From positions 1 to 15,910 of the forward strand of contig CAKRTS010000031.1 in assembly GCA_934402315.1 (NCBI GenBank): 15,910 nucleotides of DNA, given 5' to 3'. The notes under the pieces were generated by a model that was not told where the DNA came from, did not search any database, and saw nothing but the letters and a program-made list of their open reading frames with translations. Below, piece by piece: positions 14,920-15,910 of the stretch; positions within the stretch are counted from its first letter, which is position 1, and every line of letters starts with the position of its first letter. This stretch comes from an uncultured Acetatifactor sp. GTDB taxonomy: Bacteria > Bacillota > Clostridia > Lachnospirales > Lachnospiraceae. A program made the position numbers and the translations under genes.

Positions 14920-15646
14920 GGCGCTCCTTCTCGTACTGAAGTACTGCTTCACGAATTTTTGCCCTTCTGTCCCTTCCCATCTCAAGGACAGTGTCATCCA
15001 TCAGATATACTTCTCTCTTTCCTACTTCTTTTATGTATCTCTGATTCACCAGATAATTTTTATGGATACGCAAAAAATGATGCCCTTCCAGTTCCTCTTC
15101 CATGGCCTTCAGGGTACCATATTTCTTTAAACAAGTTCCATCTGTTTTCCGTATAATGAGGCTGTGTCCTGTGCCTTCGACATATAGAATATCCCGCAAC
15201 GGCAGCTCCCGAAACGAAAATCCTTCCTTCAAACGATAATTCACCCTCGTAGAAGCCGTGATCTGTAAATATTTTCTTAGTGCCCGGAACATATCCTTTT
15301 CCAGATTACTCTTGCGCACAAACCATAGCGGCATATATTCAGGGGCCTCAAAAACAAAGCTTTCATGGGAAGATACAAAGATCAGGCGAGTTGATGGCCG
15401 ATCCATGCAAAGTCTCTCTGCCAATTCAAATCCACTTAGATTGGGCATTTCTATGTCAAGGAACAACAGGTCAAACTTCAGTGTCCGAGTCGCCTCATAT
15501 AACTTTTCCCCATCCAGAAACTTTTGGCATTTCAGTTGTATCGGCTGCCCTGTTCTTTGCAATCCTTTCTTTAAAGCATTTTCTATTCTTGCAATGTCGT
15601 CTATGCAATCATCGCATATTCCAACTCTCAATTCCCATTCTTCCAT
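14906..15646 (-). CDS. LytTR-family response regulator
   Basis: A 246-residue regulator partnered with the kinase downstream. The receiver domain (about 6-125) has the acidic pair D12-D13, the phosphoacceptor D64 in LFLDIEMP, S92/S93 and K112. The C-terminal LytTR DNA-binding domain (about 135-240) carries ILYVEGTGHSLIIR and FLRIHKNYLVNQRYIKEV, both typical. Such AgrA-like proteins bind paired direct repeats and often act in cell-cell signalling, bacteriocin or surface gene control; the targets here are unknown. The ATG at 15646 has AAGGAG about nine bases upstream, a slightly long spacing. A good promoter lies at 15720-15748. Confidence 0.94.
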   Translation of the reverse strand: MEEWELRVGICDDCIDDIARIENALKKGLQRTGQPIQLKCQKFLDGEKLYEATRTLKFDLLFLDIEMPNLSGFELAERLCMDRPSTRLIFVSSHESFVFEAPEYMPLWFVRKSNLEKDMFRALRKYLQITASTRVNYRLKEGFSFRELPLRDILYVEGTGHSLIIRKTDGTCLKKYGTLKAMEEELEGHHFLRIHKNYLVNQRYIKEVGKREVYLMDDTVLEMGRDRRAKIREAVLQYEKERHGDQ

Positions 15647-15719
15647 ATGCGTCCACTCCTTGTATCTGTCAGCCCCTAACTCCTGCTTATTGATTGCTCT
15701 TCTAAGGCTTTCTTCTTTT

Positions 15720-15748
15720 ATTATACCGCATTGTTTGTCATAAGTAAA
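15720..15748 (-). promoter_or_regulatory. Promoter of the regulator-kinase operon
   Basis: On the minus strand TTTACT (15748-15743), a 17-base spacer and a perfect TATAAT (15725-15720), leaving a leader of about 67 bases before the ATG at 15646. It starts 30 bases after the terminator of the upstream RHS gene, so the operon is independently transcribed. Confidence 0.7.
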
Positions 15749-15777
15749 CCAGCTTCATTGATTTCGTCCGATATACT

Positions 15778-15805
15778 AAAAGGGCCAGTCCCTCACGACT
15801 GCCCC
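15778..15805 (-). terminator. Intrinsic terminator of the RHS gene
   Basis: On the minus strand GGGGCAGTC pairs with GACTGGCCC over a 6-base loop, with one internal G-G mismatch, and is followed by four Ts (15781-15778). It lies about 21 bases after the stop codon of the partial gene at 15827. Confidence 0.7.
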
Positions 15806-15826
15806 TCAATTAGTTCGACGCCCCCC

Positions 15827-15910
15827 TCAGCATCCGGAATTGGAACCCTTTTTATACCCACTCGGATCATAATACACCACCGGATTATTGCTACAGTAGG
15901 CGTACAGGTT
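15827..15910 (-). CDS. RHS/YD-repeat protein, C-terminal end only (cut by window edge)
   Basis: The minus strand is open from the right edge to a TGA at 15827-15829 and encodes 27 residues. They include NLYAYCSNNPVVYYDPSGY, the conserved end of the RHS repeat-associated core domain (N-L-Y-x-Y-x-x-N-N-P, then D-P-x-G). RHS proteins form large beta-barrel shells that carry toxins or adhesins and are exported to the cell surface or to neighbours. Normally a variable toxin domain follows DPxG, but here only KKGSNSGC follows before the stop, so no toxin tip is present. The gene has its own terminator. The rest lies outside the window, so whether the core itself is intact cannot be seen. Confidence 0.8.
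   Translation of the reverse strand, partial: NLYAYCSNNPVVYYDPSGYKKGSNSGC

Overview
The window looks like a chromosomal segment of an anaerobic Clostridia species, most likely Lachnospiraceae. The reasons are a small (4.5S-like) SRP RNA, a short MutS2-type protein without an Smr domain, a PflA-like radical SAM protein, a DUF6128-like protein, a CdaR/PucR regulator, a stand-alone sugar-ABC ATPase, YesL, and a LytTR/GHKL two-component pair, with GGAGG-type ribosome binding sites. This is family recognition by eye; no search was run.

Layout. 1-185: a 51-bp tandem repeat running off the left edge. 240-749 (+): tadA. 740-2469 (-): a broken mutS2 with an internal deletion and frameshift. 2503-2777 (-): a stretch with its own promoter, several possible helices and an intrinsic terminator, which I read as an unassigned structured RNA. 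2809-4101 (-): PlsC-like acyltransferase fused to a zinc ribbon. 4241-4355 (+): SRP RNA. 4382-5305 (+): PflA-like radical SAM protein. 5314-6219 (-): DUF6128-like hypothetical protein. 6276-7364 (-): CdaR-family regulator. 7489-8601 (-): UgpC/MsmK-type ATPase with a clear terminator. 8838-11033 (-): three-gene unit of lysophospholipase-like hydrolase, GNAT acetyltransferase and YesL. 11129-13482 (-): manC and gmd, overlapping by 4 bp. 13612-15646 (-): GHKL sensor kinase and LytTR response regulator, overlapping. 15827-15910 (-): C-terminal end of an RHS/YD-repeat protein cut by the right edge.

How the parts work together. Most of the region is housekeeping or carbohydrate-linked. tadA and the SRP RNA serve translation and protein targeting. 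The ATPase, CdaR and YesL point to sugar uptake and its control. gmd and manC make GDP-4-dehydro-6-deoxy-mannose for cell-surface glycans. The kinase/regulator pair senses an unknown, possibly peptide, signal. The best candidate for something undescribed is the 2503-2777 RNA, followed by the broken mutS2, the toxin-less RHS end and the alternating tandem repeat.
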